Source: Halorhabdus sp. CBA1104 (lineage in GTDB: Archaea; Halobacteriota; Halobacteria; Halobacteriales; Haloarculaceae). Taken from it: a DNA stretch of 64,000 nt. The translations under genes were made by a program, and so were the position numbers. The notes under the pieces were generated by a model. The model saw only the letters and a program-made list of their open reading frames with translations, was not told the origin of the DNA and made no database searches. The stretch covers positions 1,922,001-1,986,000 of the forward strand of contig NZ_CP033878.1 in assembly GCF_009690625.1 (NCBI RefSeq), given 5' to 3'. Numbering within the stretch: position 1 is the first letter of the stretch; every line of letters starts with the position of its first letter. Positions 11,101-19,577 of the stretch are shown piece after piece.

Positions 11101-11351
11101 TGGACCCGCGACTGCCCGACTGGCTGTTCGACGACGGCCGCCTCACGGGCACGTTCCTGGGTGAGACGACCGTCGAGTACCGCAATCCGGCGGGCGAGGA
11201 CACCTTCGGGGACGGTGTCGCCCCGGCGGCCGTGACCATCACGTTCGAAGGCGGCGAAACCGTGGAGGTCGACGGTAGGACGGTCGGCGAACCGTACAGT
11301 CGACGGGTCCGGTCGGGAGAGGCCGAACAGATCACGGTCGAGCTGCGCTGA
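8163..11351 (+). CDS. Second GH94-type glycoside phosphorylase, large form
   Basis: A 1062-residue protein, longer than ordinary cellobiose phosphorylases. It has the same overall layout as its neighbour: an N-terminal beta-sandwich (residues ~1-300), a catalytic barrel and a C-terminal cap. Visible catalytic-region motifs are the NRREDVWLKP segment, EAGNPGWDDAMAGLP (aligning with the general-acid loop ADWNDAMD of the first enzyme) and LTGSTVEFLSML near the end. The substrate may be a different or longer beta-glucan than for the first gene; this is inferred from divergence only. Spacing of 38 bases suggests one transcript. A nearly full-length open frame exists on the opposite strand, but its product has no family features and is a codon-bias artefact. 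Confidence 0.8.
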   Translation: MDRHSFDDRNRFVISEYDDRDPFSSFLPGIAGEMGIPLWVLYVNRGQAITSMGVGDKDSAIMEFLPANKAYRQTAKVGFRTFLDVDGEFYEPFAPDSAGNREMAVGANELELTETHDEHGLEVTVRYFTVTEEPFAGLVREVDIENTGTESVELSVLDGLPVVVPDGVPDEELKFVARTSEAWMAVKHLESGVPFYQVNPTMGEEATLEEADGGHFYTAVADGEQLDPVVDPNVVFGQETSLSAPDRFRDGGLDAVYDAEQITVGRTPCGFFGTEETLAPGETLSLEELVGHASEHEQALDHAARLDAEFAAQQRERANDLARDLTDHVAVETADETFDEYTRQTFFDNVLRGGWPVLLGEDEDVVQHVYSRKHGDLERDYNDFYVAPEFYSQGNGNFRDVLQNRREDVWLKPGVEDFNVVSYMNLVQADGYNPLVLEGNRFFVEPADRDAILDLVEAPDAVEDTLEDAFTPGGLLTAAIVEDGGLTVDAAAFLSVALEKATRHFETSFGDGYWVDHWTYNLDSIEKYLDIYPDRKADLFFGREEYTFQDTAVKVRPRKLKYVDIDGQIRQANTLEHDEQKRELIESRDARPYAVRTDDGHGEVFETNLLGKLTALGLVKFATMDPKGMGIEMEAGNPGWDDAMAGLPAIFGSSMPETYELSRLLAMARDAIADAPSEVESLTLPVEIYDLLEEVRDALAWYRETDRDDRDHAYWDRIATARERYRDRVHWGFDGETVDLDLGELDEALAAFEGKVDDGIARAKDRNDGEVPTYFRFHVEEHSERNVDEVPEGLDHDAAFVEVESFEPEPLPLFLEGPVRALKSGAEAGNAATIYEQVKDSGLYDEKLGMYKVNADLSDQPFDIGRARTFTPGWLENESIWLHMEYKYLKALLRAGLYEEFFADLQEAAIPFQDPEQYGRSPLENSSFLVSSDHPDESLHGRGFVARLTGSTVEFLSMLHHMLFGERPFGLEDGELTLTLDPRLPDWLFDDGRLTGTFLGETTVEYRNPAGEDTFGDGVAPAAVTITFEGGETVEVDGRTVGEPYSRRVRSGEAEQITVELR

Positions 11352-11369
11352 CACCCGATACGGAGACGC

Positions 11370-12557
11370 TCACGAGACGCCCTCTTCTTTTCCGGCGAAT
11401 ATCCGGCCGTCGGTGAGTCGATAGACGGCTCGTGCCGCCAGCAGTGCGATCGCGATTTCGAGGCCCCCAGCGGCCAGAAAGGCAGTGAGGAAGCCATAGC
11501 GGTCGGCGACGACGCCGCCGACGAGGAACCCCGCAAGCATCCCGAGACTACCAAAGACGTTGAACCCGCCCATGGCCGACCCACGCTCGCTGGCTGGGAC
11601 GAGATCAGTCACGAGCGCCATCGTCGCTGGGGCGACCGCCGCCCCGCAGACCCCGACGACGACCATCAGCGCCGCGGCGAGGGCGAACACCGGCGCAACT
11701 CCCACGGCGACGATCGTCACACCGTAGAGGAGTGAGCCGACGACAACGGGGAGAAACCGCCCGACACGATCGGAGAGATGCCCCATGGGATACTGCAGCG
11801 CTGCGAAGGGGAAGAAAAACAGCGCGAGGGTGACGCCGGCGAGTGCGGGGCCGACGCCGAAGGCATCGGTGAAGTAGGCAACCCCAGTGAGTGCAAAAAA
11901 GCCGGCCGTCAGGCGATCGATGAACCCGAACGCGTAGGGCACGATCAATGCCGGTCTCCCGCGCAATCGAGCCAGCAGCGGGCCGAAGTCGAGACCGCCG
12001 CCCGACGTCCGGTCCGGGACCGTCGCCGCGAGTAGCGCTGCGCCGGCGAGGACGGCTGCACCCGCGTACAGCGGAGCGAGGGGATCGACCGTCGAGAGCC
12101 CACCGCCGGTAATCGAGCCAAGTGCTGCGCCAAAGCCGATCGCCGCCCCGGCAGCACCCATGTTCCGGCCGTGGCCACCGGCGAGATCCATCAACTTCGT
12201 GATCGACAACGAGAACGCACCGATCGTGAACGCGCCGCCGAGCACCCGAAGCACCAACACACCGTCGAAGCCAACACCCAGACGCGGCGCGAACGCGACA
12301 GCGAGGTAGCTAGCTGCGCCCCCGGCCGCCCCGACGACGACCAGCGGCGTCCGCCGGCCGAGCCGATCGCTTGCCAGTCCCCACAACACCGCACAGACCA
12401 CGAACGCACCGAACTCGGCGACCAGAAACCAGGTTCGCGGGAGGATTCCCCCACCACCGCCCAGCGCCCGGACCAGCTGCTCGAGGCCGGGATAGAGAAA
12501 CACCTGTGAGACCAACACGGCCCAGACAACGAAGGCCAGGCGCCTCCGCTCGGTCAT
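11370..12557 (-). CDS. Major facilitator superfamily transporter
   Basis: A 395-residue membrane protein with about 12 hydrophobic segments and the MFS loop-2/3 signature GLASDRLGRRTPLVV, repeated in the second half as MGHLSDRVGRFLPVV. I chose the internal ATG at 12557 because MTERRRLAFVVWAVL places positive charges directly before the first membrane helix, while the longer frame adds 42 unlikely residues. It converges on the second GH94 gene with an 18-base gap. The substrate is unknown; sugar transport is possible from location, but the sequence resembles general drug/metabolite exporters. Confidence 0.83.
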   Translation of the reverse strand: MTERRRLAFVVWAVLVSQVFLYPGLEQLVRALGGGGGILPRTWFLVAEFGAFVVCAVLWGLASDRLGRRTPLVVVGAAGGAASYLAVAFAPRLGVGFDGVLVLRVLGGAFTIGAFSLSITKLMDLAGGHGRNMGAAGAAIGFGAALGSITGGGLSTVDPLAPLYAGAAVLAGAALLAATVPDRTSGGGLDFGPLLARLRGRPALIVPYAFGFIDRLTAGFFALTGVAYFTDAFGVGPALAGVTLALFFFPFAALQYPMGHLSDRVGRFLPVVVGSLLYGVTIVAVGVAPVFALAAALMVVVGVCGAAVAPATMALVTDLVPASERGSAMGGFNVFGSLGMLAGFLVGGVVADRYGFLTAFLAAGGLEIAIALLAARAVYRLTDGRIFAGKEEGVS

Positions 12558-12768
12558 GGGTGAGGAAAGCGAGCAGCCTGCTCGAACAGCCGACACTCCG
12601 GGGGAAGGCTGATCCAGACAGCTCCGCCTGGCTGTCCCGTTTCGAGACGCATCGTCAGGACGATCGCACCACGTCCCCTTCAATGCTGTCAGGAGGGACC
12701 AGTGGGTCCGACCAGGAGTCGAATCCAGCTACGGAAGCAGTCGCTCACGGATTCGTTCGCGACAGAAG

Positions 12769-12841
12769 TAGTCCATCCTGGATTCGAACCAGGGTCGCGA
12801 GCCCCAGAAGCTCGCAGGATTGGCCACTACCCTAATGGACT
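12769..12841 (-). tRNA. tRNA-Gln (anticodon CTG)
   Basis: The reverse complement folds as a 73-base tRNA: acceptor AGTCCAT pairs with ATGGACT, discriminator A, D-arm around GGGTAGTGG, anticodon stem CGAGC/GCTCG with loop TTCTGGG (anticodon CTG), and T-arm with GGTTCGAATCC. An A1-U72 start and A discriminator are typical of archaeal tRNA-Gln. Confidence 0.93.
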
Positions 12842-13043
12842 GGGCGTACTGCAAATCTGGTGATTCCACAACTAAACACTGTCGCTTTACCGCGAGTCTG
12901 TCATCGATTCGCGAGCGTCGAAGCGGCTAGTTCCGAGATGTCGTCGTGCCCTGTACGATGACCGTTTGGGCACGACACGTGACAGCACCCGCTGTCGGCC
13001 CGTTCGCTGCAGAAGCCGAAATCGGCATATCGTGGCCCCTCCA

Positions 13044-13712
13044 ATGGCGCGTGTGGACGAGCAGACGATTATCGCGGAACTGACCGTAGCATCCGCACGC
13101 GTCGTGCTCGGGCCGACACTCGCCAGTGATCACGACGTGACGGTGTACGCCGAGCGATTGCCGGTCTCCCACGAGGAGACGACCTGGTTTCACGTGACCG
13201 TGCTGACGTCGGATTTCCCCGCCTTCGAGGAGGCGCTTGCGGCCGATCCGACTGTCGCCGCAAGCGAGGTCTTTGGGGCCGACGCCGACCGGCGAACGTA
13301 TCGCCTGACTATCGCCCCGGACGTCCCGGTGATGACCGAACACGTGGCCAGTTTCGGCGACGAACTGCTCGATCTGCGTTCGACGGCCGAGGGGTGGCGC
13401 GTCCGTATCCGAACGACCGACCGGGAGTCGATCCGCGAGTTCCTCTCGTTCTGTGGCGACCACGATATCGATTGTCGACTCGAACGAGTCTTCGAAGCGC
13501 GCCAGCCGATCGGTGAGCTGCCGGTCCCCCTCGAAACTGATGCCCACGAGGTCTTGTCTGTGGCTCACGAGGCAGGCTACTTCGACGTACCCCGCGAAAC
13601 TGACCTCGCGACCCTGGCCGACCGCTTCGACGTCGCCGAGTCCACGATGTCGGTGCGGCTCCGCCGGGCACTTGGACACCTCGTCGAGAGCGTCCTCCCC
13701 GGGGAGGACTGA
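13044..13712 (+). CDS. HTH-10 family (bacterio-opsin activator type) transcription regulator
   Basis: A 222-residue regulator of the class expanded in haloarchaea. The N-terminal ~150 residues form a BAT-like sensing domain rich in beta-strands. The C-terminus carries the HTH-10 domain: LSVAHEAGYFDVPRETDLATL then LADRFDVAESTMSVRLRRA, with the usual terminal LGHLVESV helix. The target genes are not evident and the ligand is unknown. I chose ATG 13044 (MARVDEQ) because the longer frame from 12966 is basic and atypical. A similar regulator lies at 51223-51888. Confidence 0.85.
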   Translation: MARVDEQTIIAELTVASARVVLGPTLASDHDVTVYAERLPVSHEETTWFHVTVLTSDFPAFEEALAADPTVAASEVFGADADRRTYRLTIAPDVPVMTEHVASFGDELLDLRSTAEGWRVRIRTTDRESIREFLSFCGDHDIDCRLERVFEARQPIGELPVPLETDAHEVLSVAHEAGYFDVPRETDLATLADRFDVAESTMSVRLRRALGHLVESVLPGED

Positions 13713-13827
13713 CGACTCCGCTCGGCGCGATCGCCGGGCGTGCCGGTCGATCGAACGCCGTGCCGTATAAACCCCGAAGTACTTCGCGACAACAGGCATT
13801 CAGCCCCATCACATACCATCGAACGGT

Positions 13828-13983
13828 ATGACACGGAACACACCGATCGACGAAACGCTAGAACTGTCCGAGGGCCGCGCGGCGGTTCGCGTGACGGTGG
13901 ACGTCGACGGTCGCCGACTCGTCTACGACCGGGCTGACCTGGCGTCGATCGGCTTCGACGCCGGCAAAGCAGAACCGCAGTGA
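13828..13983 (+). CDS. Small haloarchaeal protein of unknown function (51 aa)
   Basis: A compact acidic frame running MTRNTPIDETLELSEGR through VDVDGRRLVYDRADL and ending in AEPQ. Codon third positions are G/C-rich as in neighbouring genes, and the composition is that of a folded acidic haloarchaeal microprotein with an alternating-strand core. I do not recognise a function. It lies between the HTH-10 regulator and trpA and converges with trpA. Confidence 0.6.
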   Translation: MTRNTPIDETLELSEGRAAVRVTVDVDGRRLVYDRADLASIGFDAGKAEPQ

Positions 13984-14016
13984 AACCGCCCGACAACAAC
14001 ACGCTCCGGAGCCAGG

Positions 14017-14907
14017 TTAGTCGTTAGCGTCCGCCGTCGGCGTCAGTCCCCGGAGTGCTCCGTCCGAGAGTTCCCGGGCTTTGGCTTCGAGGCGATCGGC
14101 GACGGCCTCGGTCGGGTCGTCGTTGTCCGTGCCTTCGGCAACGATGTCGACCAGTGCGCTCCCGACGATGATGCCATCGGCACCGGCTGAGACGATCCGC
14201 TCGGCGTGATCGCCGGTTTTGATGCCGAAGCCGACGGCCTTGGGGACATCCCACTCGGCGAGGCGTGCGAGGCTCTCGTCGGTCTGATCGCTCACGTCGT
14301 CGCGAGCACCGGTCGTGCCCAAGCGTGCCTGAACGTAGACGTACCCCGAGACCCGCTCCATCATCCGCTGGAGGCGCTCGCCTTCCGTCGTCGGCGCGAC
14401 GATGAAGACCAGATCCAGTCCGTACTCGTCACACGCTGCCCGGAGTGGGTCGGCCTCCTCGGCCGGGAGGTCGGGGACGACCAGCCCCGCGATCCCGGAT
14501 TCAGCGGCCCGCGCGACGAAGGCCTCGGGTCCTGGCTCCTGGCTCGTGGCTTCGCCGCTTGGCGTTTCCGAGGCGCTGTGGGCCTCCCTCGCCCCGTATT
14601 GATAGATCAGATTGTAGTAGGTCATACAGACCAGCGGGGCCTCGACGTCCAGATCGTCGACGAACGAAAAGAAGCGGGCGGGCGTCATCCCCGCCTGCAG
14701 GGAGCGAACGATCGCGTCCTGAATCGTCGACCCTTCGGCGATCGGCTCCGAGAACGGGAGCCCGAGTTCGATGATGTCTGCCCCGCCACGGTCCAGTGCC
14801 TCGACGTACGAAAGGGAGGACTCGTAGTCCGGATCACCGGCGACCAGGTAGGGGATAAATGCGGGCTCGCCGGCCGCGAACACCGCCTCGATTGCGTCGT
14901 TGCTCAT
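14017..14907 (-). CDS. trpA: Tryptophan synthase alpha subunit
   Basis: Cleaves indole-3-glycerol phosphate to indole, which is channelled to TrpB. Key parts of the TIM barrel are visible: [15 protein letters not shown] at the N-terminus, [17 protein letters not shown] with the catalytic glutamate, the conserved YYNLIYQYG strand, and the phosphate-binding [10 protein letters not shown] and [13 protein letters not shown]. At 296 residues it is somewhat long: a low-complexity loop, [16 protein letters not shown], sits after [13 protein letters not shown]. The start overlaps the trpB stop by four bases (ATGA), so the two are translationally coupled. Confidence 0.96.
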   Translation of the reverse strand: MSNDAIEAVFAAGEPAFIPYLVAGDPDYESSLSYVEALDRGGADIIELGLPFSEPIAEGSTIQDAIVRSLQAGMTPARFFSFVDDLDVEAPLVCMTYYNLIYQYGAREAHSASETPSGEATSQEPGPEAFVARAAESGIAGLVVPDLPAEEADPLRAACDEYGLDLVFIVAPTTEGERLQRMMERVSGYVYVQARLGTTGARDDVSDQTDESLARLAEWDVPKAVGFGIKTGDHAERIVSAGADGIIVGSALVDIVAEGTDNDDPTEAVADRLEAKARELSDGALRGLTPTADAND

Positions 14908-16151
14908 CGTTCGGCCTCCGCGAAGACACTCATGTCGACGTCGACGTCCAAATCGCGTTGCTCCGTTTCCTCGATGACAGTCTCTAAGTCCTTATCACCG
15001 CGTCCCGAGAGGTTGATGACCGTCACGTCGCCGACGGCATCCGGGTGCTCTTGGAGATACCCGAACGCGTGAGCACTCTCCAGGGCGGGGATGATCCCTT
15101 CCCGTTGGGAAAGACGATGGAACGCCTCCAGGGCAACCTCGTCGTCGACGTTTACCGCTCGGACGCGACCCGAGTCGACGAGATGAGCGAGTTCGGGGCC
15201 GACACCGGCATAGTCCAGGCCCGCGGAGACGCTGTGAGACTCCATTATCTGGCCGTCGCTGTCCTGCAGGAGTTTCGTCCGCGCGCCATGGAGGACGCCT
15301 TCCTCCCCGGTCGATAGCGTCGCGGAGTTGGGGGCAACGCCCGTCTCCTCGTCGACGTCGAGGGAGGAGCCACCGGCCTCGACGGCGATCAAATCGACGG
15401 CCTCGTCCTCACGAAACGCGTCGAAGGCACCCATCGTGTTCGACCCCCCGCCGGCACAGGCGACCACAGAATCCGGGAGGGCGCCAGTCTCCTCGCGGAT
15501 TTGCTCGCGGGCCTCCTGGCCGATGACCGACTGGAAGTCACGGACCATCCGCGGGAACGGGTCCGGGCCGACGATCGACCCGATGACGTAGTGGGTGTCC
15601 TCGACGTTGGTCGCCCAGTCGCGCATCGTCTCGCTGATGGCCTCTTTCAGCGTCCCGCGGCCAGTCGTGACCGGGTTGACCGCCGCACCGTTGAGTCGCA
15701 TCCGGAAGACGTTGGGCCGCTGACGGTTGATATCGGTCGACCCCATGAAGATCTCACAGGGCATGTCCAAATGGGCGGCAGCCATCGCGGTCGCGGTGCC
15801 GTGTTGGCCTGCACCAGTCTCGGCGATGATGCGGTCTTTGCCCATGTACTTCGCCAGCAGGACCTGTCCCAGCGCGTTGTTGAGTTTGTGGGCGCCACCG
15901 TGAAGCAAGTCTTCCCGTTTGAGGTAGACGTCGGTGTCGTAACGGTCGCTCAACTGCTCGGCGTACTGGAGTGGCGTGGGGCGGCCACCGAAGTCCGCCA
16001 GCCGCCGTCGAAACTCGTCCATAAAGCCGTCCTCGTTTTCGAGGACGTATCGTTCGTAGGCGTCGCGCAATTCCTCGATCGCGGGCATCAGTGCCTCGGG
16101 GACGTACTGGCCGCCGTAGGCACCGAACTTGCCGTCAGTGTCGCTGCTCAT
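14904..16151 (-). CDS. trpB: Tryptophan synthase beta subunit
   Basis: Condenses indole with L-serine to give tryptophan, using pyridoxal phosphate. The PLP-binding lysine lies in [14 protein letters not shown]; other family blocks are [15 protein letters not shown], the glycine-rich phosphate loop [12 protein letters not shown] and the C-terminal [10 protein letters not shown]. At 415 residues it has the length of a standard TrpB1. It overlaps trpC by four bases upstream and trpA by four bases downstream, so trpCBA is a tight operon. Confidence 0.97.
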   Translation of the reverse strand: MSSDTDGKFGAYGGQYVPEALMPAIEELRDAYERYVLENEDGFMDEFRRRLADFGGRPTPLQYAEQLSDRYDTDVYLKREDLLHGGAHKLNNALGQVLLAKYMGKDRIIAETGAGQHGTATAMAAAHLDMPCEIFMGSTDINRQRPNVFRMRLNGAAVNPVTTGRGTLKEAISETMRDWATNVEDTHYVIGSIVGPDPFPRMVRDFQSVIGQEAREQIREETGALPDSVVACAGGGSNTMGAFDAFREDEAVDLIAVEAGGSSLDVDEETGVAPNSATLSTGEEGVLHGARTKLLQDSDGQIMESHSVSAGLDYAGVGPELAHLVDSGRVRAVNVDDEVALEAFHRLSQREGIIPALESAHAFGYLQEHPDAVGDVTVINLSGRGDKDLETVIEETEQRDLDVDVDMSVFAEAER

Positions 16152-16933
16152 AGCTCTGTGTTCTCCGGGAGTGTTGTCAGTCGTTCCGTGTTCGCACGCA
16201 CGTCGCCGTCCATGATCGCCGAGCCGATCAGTTGTCCGTCCGCACCTGCGTCCCGCATCCGGGTCACGTCCGCGGTCGTCTCGATCCCGCTCTCGGCGAT
16301 CAGCGTCACGTCGTCGGGGACCGTAGGTGCAACCGACTCGAACGTCGAGAGATCCAGCTCCAAGTCGGCGAGATCGCGGTTGTTGACGCCGATGAGCTCC
16401 GCACCCGCGTCGATCGCTTGCTGGACCTCCTCGCGGGAGTGGGTCTCGACGAGTACCTGAAAGCCCCGGTCACGGGCGGCCGCGAGCATCGCTTCGAGGT
16501 CGTCTGTCCCGTCCGCTTCGAGGAATCGGACGATCAAGAGGACGATATCTGCCTCGACCACGTCGAGTTGGGCCTCATAGAGCAGGAAATCCTTCCGGAG
16601 GATCGGCACGTCGACGGCCGCCCGAACCCGCCGGAGCGTCTCGGGCGACCCCCCGAAGTGGTCGGGTTCGGTAAGCACCGACAGCGCGGCCGCACCGCCG
16701 TCGACCATCTGCTCGGCGAGGGCCACTGGATCGTCAGCGCGCGTCCCCTCTGTCGTTGGACTCGTCGGCTTGACCTCGGCGATCGTCGGCACGCGCCCGT
16801 CGCCCTCGGCCCGCTGGAAGGCCCCAGACACCGACCGGGGCTGGACGTCGATCCGCCCGTCGCCCTCGCCACGGTCGCGGGCAGCCTCGATGATCGATCG
16901 TACTTCGGGCGCCATCTCCTCACTAGCGTCCAT
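16148..16933 (-). CDS. trpC: Indole-3-glycerol phosphate synthase
   Basis: Closes the indole ring from CdRP in tryptophan synthesis, supplying the substrate for TrpA. The catalytic lysine motifs appear as [13 protein letters not shown] and [16 protein letters not shown]; further barrel motifs are [26 protein letters not shown] and LIGSAIMDG. At 261 residues it is the normal single-domain length. It is the first gene of trpCBA; the remaining trp genes (trpD, E, G, F) are not in this window. Confidence 0.95.
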   Translation of the reverse strand: MDASEEMAPEVRSIIEAARDRGEGDGRIDVQPRSVSGAFQRAEGDGRVPTIAEVKPTSPTTEGTRADDPVALAEQMVDGGAAALSVLTEPDHFGGSPETLRRVRAAVDVPILRKDFLLYEAQLDVVEADIVLLIVRFLEADGTDDLEAMLAAARDRGFQVLVETHSREEVQQAIDAGAELIGVNNRDLADLELDLSTFESVAPTVPDDVTLIAESGIETTADVTRMRDAGADGQLIGSAIMDGDVRANTERLTTLPENTEL

Positions 16934-16972
16934 TACCGTACACTAACGTACAGACATGTTCATAAGACTTGC
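16934..16972 (-). promoter_or_regulatory. Promoter of the trpCBA operon
   Basis: Read on the minus strand, a TATA-like TTATGAAC lies about 30 bases before the trpC ATG, so the message is probably leaderless. Between box and start sits GTACGTTAGTGTAC, a near-symmetrical sequence with GTAC at both ends, placed where a repressor would block initiation. No attenuator or leader peptide is visible. Confidence 0.45.
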
Positions 16973-17030
16973 GACACAGACCCGTCCCTACACGGAAGCG
17001 AAAGTGGAAAAACCGCCGTTGCCAGGGCGT

Positions 17031-17276
17031 TCAGAAAGTGTACCCTTCGTCGGGGTCGTCGTCGTGGATCGCGGGATCCTGCTGGTCTTCGACGGTCTGG
17101 GAGAACAGATCGTCTTCGGCCAGTTCGGTCGCTTCCTCGGTCGTCTCGTAGGCCGAGACACCCATCGTCAGGAGTTCTTCGACGGCCTGGTCGCGATTGA
17201 CGAACTCACCTTGCTCGATGAGTCGGTCGATGTCGCTCTCGATACGGTCGGCCAACGAGATCGAAATTTTCGGCAT
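17031..17276 (-). CDS. Ribbon-helix-helix (CopG/Arc-type) DNA-binding protein
   Basis: An 81-residue protein beginning MPKISISLADRIESDIDRL, which matches an RHH strand followed by helix A. FVNRDQAVEELLTMG then supplies helix B. The C-terminal ~30 residues are acidic (EDQQDPAIHDDDPDEG). Such small proteins act as dimeric DNA binders. I chose ATG 17276 because it starts directly on the RHH strand; an upstream in-frame start would add 20 basic residues. Whether it regulates trp or the flanking genes is unknown. Confidence 0.72.
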   Translation of the reverse strand: MPKISISLADRIESDIDRLIEQGEFVNRDQAVEELLTMGVSAYETTEEATELAEDDLFSQTVEDQQDPAIHDDDPDEGYTF

Positions 17277-17408
17277 ATCCGACGGTGAGTGTTGCATCCG
17301 GATGAATCTATCCCTCGGTGCCGGCCGCCCAGACACACCCCAGGCCCGAAACCAGTGGCGGAGGGACCCCGTCCGTAGTGAGTAGCGGATCAGTGCCGCT
17401 GTCGTTCC

Positions 17409-17435
17409 CAGTGTTTTAGGCTAGCCAAAACACTG
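17409..17435. promoter_or_regulatory. 27-bp palindrome, candidate metal-regulator operator
   Basis: CAGTGTTTT (17409-17417) is mirrored by AAAACACTG (17427-17435) around A-GGCTAGCC. The core TTTTAGGCTAGCC-AAAA resembles DtxR/IdeR-type boxes (TTAGGCTAGCCTAA) except for one missing T in the right half. It lies 29 bases before the ATG of the 49-residue gene at 17465, where an operator would cover the transcription start. Confidence 0.55.
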
Positions 17436-17464
17436 ATACGTGCCACGCCACCTACGGAGAGGTA

Positions 17465-17614
17465 ATGGCCCGAACCGACAATGGTGACGGCGGTCGCGAC
17501 CGAGAGGTCCCAGTGCAGTGTTTCGAATCGTCTCCCAACCGGACCGTATTCACGGAGGACGGCAATCCCGATGGGTGGATTGCGACCGATCTGACCGTCC
17601 AACCGGACCGATGA
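17465..17614 (+). CDS. Small haloarchaeal protein of unknown function (49 aa)
   Basis: Reads MARTDNGDGGRDREVPVQCF then FESSPNRTVFTEDGNPDGWI and ends TDLTVQPDR. I recognise this as a short family found next to regulators in haloarchaea, but no function is known to me. A strong palindrome directly upstream makes it likely that expression is regulated, perhaps by metal. It is divergent from the RHH gene. Confidence 0.62.
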   Translation: MARTDNGDGGRDREVPVQCFESSPNRTVFTEDGNPDGWIATDLTVQPDR

Positions 17615-17671
17615 GGATTCGCTCGGGTCGCGTCCGAACGTTTTAGCGCCCGCCTGCCCTATGCGTTGAGC

Positions 17672-19462
17672 GTGAGTTCCGTACCCGAACGAAGCGAGAT
17701 CGACGAGGAGTACAAGTGGGCTCTGGAGTCACTGTATGCAGACGTCGAGGCGTGGGAAGACGCCTACGAGGACGCGGAGGAATTGATCGAGGTCGTCGCC
17801 AGTTACGAGGGAGAGGCAACCGCAGACGCCGAAACGTTGCTATCGGTCCTCGACGATTACGAGCAGCTGATGCGCGCGGTCTCGAACGTCAGTTCGTTCG
17901 CGCGAATGCGCCGCGACGAGGACACCCGCGACGACGACGCCCAAGCGATGGCTACTCGCGCCCAGTCACTCTCGGCACGAGCCTCCAGTGCGGCGAGTTT
18001 CCTGGAACCGGAAATACAGTCCCTGGACCGCGAGGAGGTCGAGGCGCTGATCGAGGCCCAACCGGAGCTCGAAGAGTACGAGCACTACTTCGACGACGTG
18101 TTGCGGATGAAACCGCACACGCGCTCGACAGAAGTCGAGTCCCTGCTGGCCGATCTGGGTGAGGTCATGGGCGCACCGGGGGAGGTCTACGACATGCTGA
18201 CCAACGCCGACATGACCTTCCCCACCGTCGAGGACCCCGACGGCGAGGCCGTCGAGATCACGCTCAACAACTTCACCACCCTCCAGCAGCGTCACGATCG
18301 CGAGTTCCGAGAAGACGTCTACGAAGCCTTCTACGACGAGTGGGACACGGTCCACAACGCCGTGAGCACGGCCTACAAGAACACGGTCAAAACGGGGTCG
18401 AAGCTGGCGACCGCCCGCAATTACGACACTGCCCGCGAGGCGTCGCTCCATGGCCCGAACATCCCCGTGGAAGTCTACGACACGCTGATCGAAACGGTCC
18501 GGGACAATCTCGACCCGCTGCACCGCCACGCCGAACTCAAGCGAGAACACACCGACGGCGACGACCTGCAGATGTGGGACCTGTACGTCCCGCTGACCGA
18601 GACCGAGAGTCCAGATATCGAGTACGAGCAGGCCTGTGAGTACGTCGTCGAGGCTCTCGCACCACTGGGAGAGGACTACCAGTCCCGCGTCGCCGAGGGT
18701 CTGGAGTCGCGGTGGGTCGACGTCTACGAGACCCGCGGGAAACAGGCCGGGGCCTATTCGGGCGGGACCTACGACTCCCAGCCGTTCATTCTGCTGAACT
18801 ACCAGGACGACGTCGAGTCGATGTACACGCTTGCCCACGAGTTGGGCCACTCGCTACACAGCGAGTACACCAGCGAGAACCAGCCCTACGTCTACTCGAG
18901 CTACGAGATCTTCGTCGCCGAGGTCGCCTCGACGGTCAACGAGGCACTGCTGACCCGCCATCTGCTTGCGACCGTCGAGGACGACCACCTGCGTCGCCAC
19001 GTGCTCAATCAGTACCTCGAACGCTTCCGGTCGACGCTGTTCCGCCAGACGATGTTCGCGGAGTTCGAACACCGTGCCCACGAAATGAGCGAGGCGGGCG
19101 AGCCGCTGACGCCCGACCGGCTGAACGATCTCTATCGAGAACTCAAAAGCGACTACTACGAGCCCGCCGAGGTCGACGACCGGATCGCCCGCGAGTGGCT
19201 GCGGATCCCACACTTCTACCGGTCGTTTTACGTCTTCCAGTATTCGACCGGGATCTCGGCGGCCGTCGCGCTGGCCCGGGCCATCGACGAGGAGGGCGAT
19301 GAGGCAGCCGAGCGCTATCGGGCGTTCCTCGCCAGTGGGTCCAGCGACTACCCGCTCGAGTTACTCCGAACCGCCGGGGTGGACATGTCCGAGTCCAGCC
19401 CGATCGAGGACGCGATCGCCGAGTACGACGACAACCTCGATCGGATGGCAGACTTGCTCTGA
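17672..19462 (+). CDS. pepF: Oligoendopeptidase F (M3B zinc peptidase)
   Basis: Cytosolic zinc metallopeptidase that cuts short peptides, probably acting after the proteasome. The zinc site is LAHELGHSLHSEYTS (HExxH) with the third ligand in the downstream EIFVAEVASTVNEAL glutamate. PepF-specific blocks include GKQAGAYSGGTYDSQPFILL and FYVFQYSTGISAAVAL. The length of 596 residues is standard. Start choice is uncertain: GTG 17672 (MSSVPERSEIDEEY) or TTG 17666; an A/T-rich box TTTTAG lies about 30 bases upstream, as expected for a leaderless message. A perfect hairpin follows the stop. Confidence 0.92.
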   Translation: MSSVPERSEIDEEYKWALESLYADVEAWEDAYEDAEELIEVVASYEGEATADAETLLSVLDDYEQLMRAVSNVSSFARMRRDEDTRDDDAQAMATRAQSLSARASSAASFLEPEIQSLDREEVEALIEAQPELEEYEHYFDDVLRMKPHTRSTEVESLLADLGEVMGAPGEVYDMLTNADMTFPTVEDPDGEAVEITLNNFTTLQQRHDREFREDVYEAFYDEWDTVHNAVSTAYKNTVKTGSKLATARNYDTAREASLHGPNIPVEVYDTLIETVRDNLDPLHRHAELKREHTDGDDLQMWDLYVPLTETESPDIEYEQACEYVVEALAPLGEDYQSRVAEGLESRWVDVYETRGKQAGAYSGGTYDSQPFILLNYQDDVESMYTLAHELGHSLHSEYTSENQPYVYSSYEIFVAEVASTVNEALLTRHLLATVEDDHLRRHVLNQYLERFRSTLFRQTMFAEFEHRAHEMSEAGEPLTPDRLNDLYRELKSDYYEPAEVDDRIAREWLRIPHFYRSFYVFQYSTGISAAVALARAIDEEGDEAAERYRAFLASGSSDYPLELLRTAGVDMSESSPIEDAIAEYDDNLDRMADLL

Positions 19463-19465
19463 GAC

Positions 19466-19490
19466 ACGCCCTGGCGGCTAGACAGGGCGT
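19466..19490 (+). terminator. Hairpin after pepF, possible terminator
   Basis: ACGCCCTG (19466-19473) and CAGGGCGT (19483-19490) form a perfect 8-bp stem with a 9-base loop, starting four bases after the pepF stop codon. There is no strong T-tract directly after it, so it may instead protect the transcript 3' end. Confidence 0.4.
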
Positions 19491-19577
19491 CACGAAACGT
19501 CGGTGACGTGTCGATCGGGCGGGCAAAGCCGCGACCCAAAGGCACTTTTTCTCCGACCGACTACGTTCATACGTTAG

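Noticed and set aside
8175-11354. 1059-codon open frame opposite the second GH94 gene
   Set aside because: Product has no family motifs or sensible hydrophobic core; long antisense frames arise from high-GC third positions opposite real genes.
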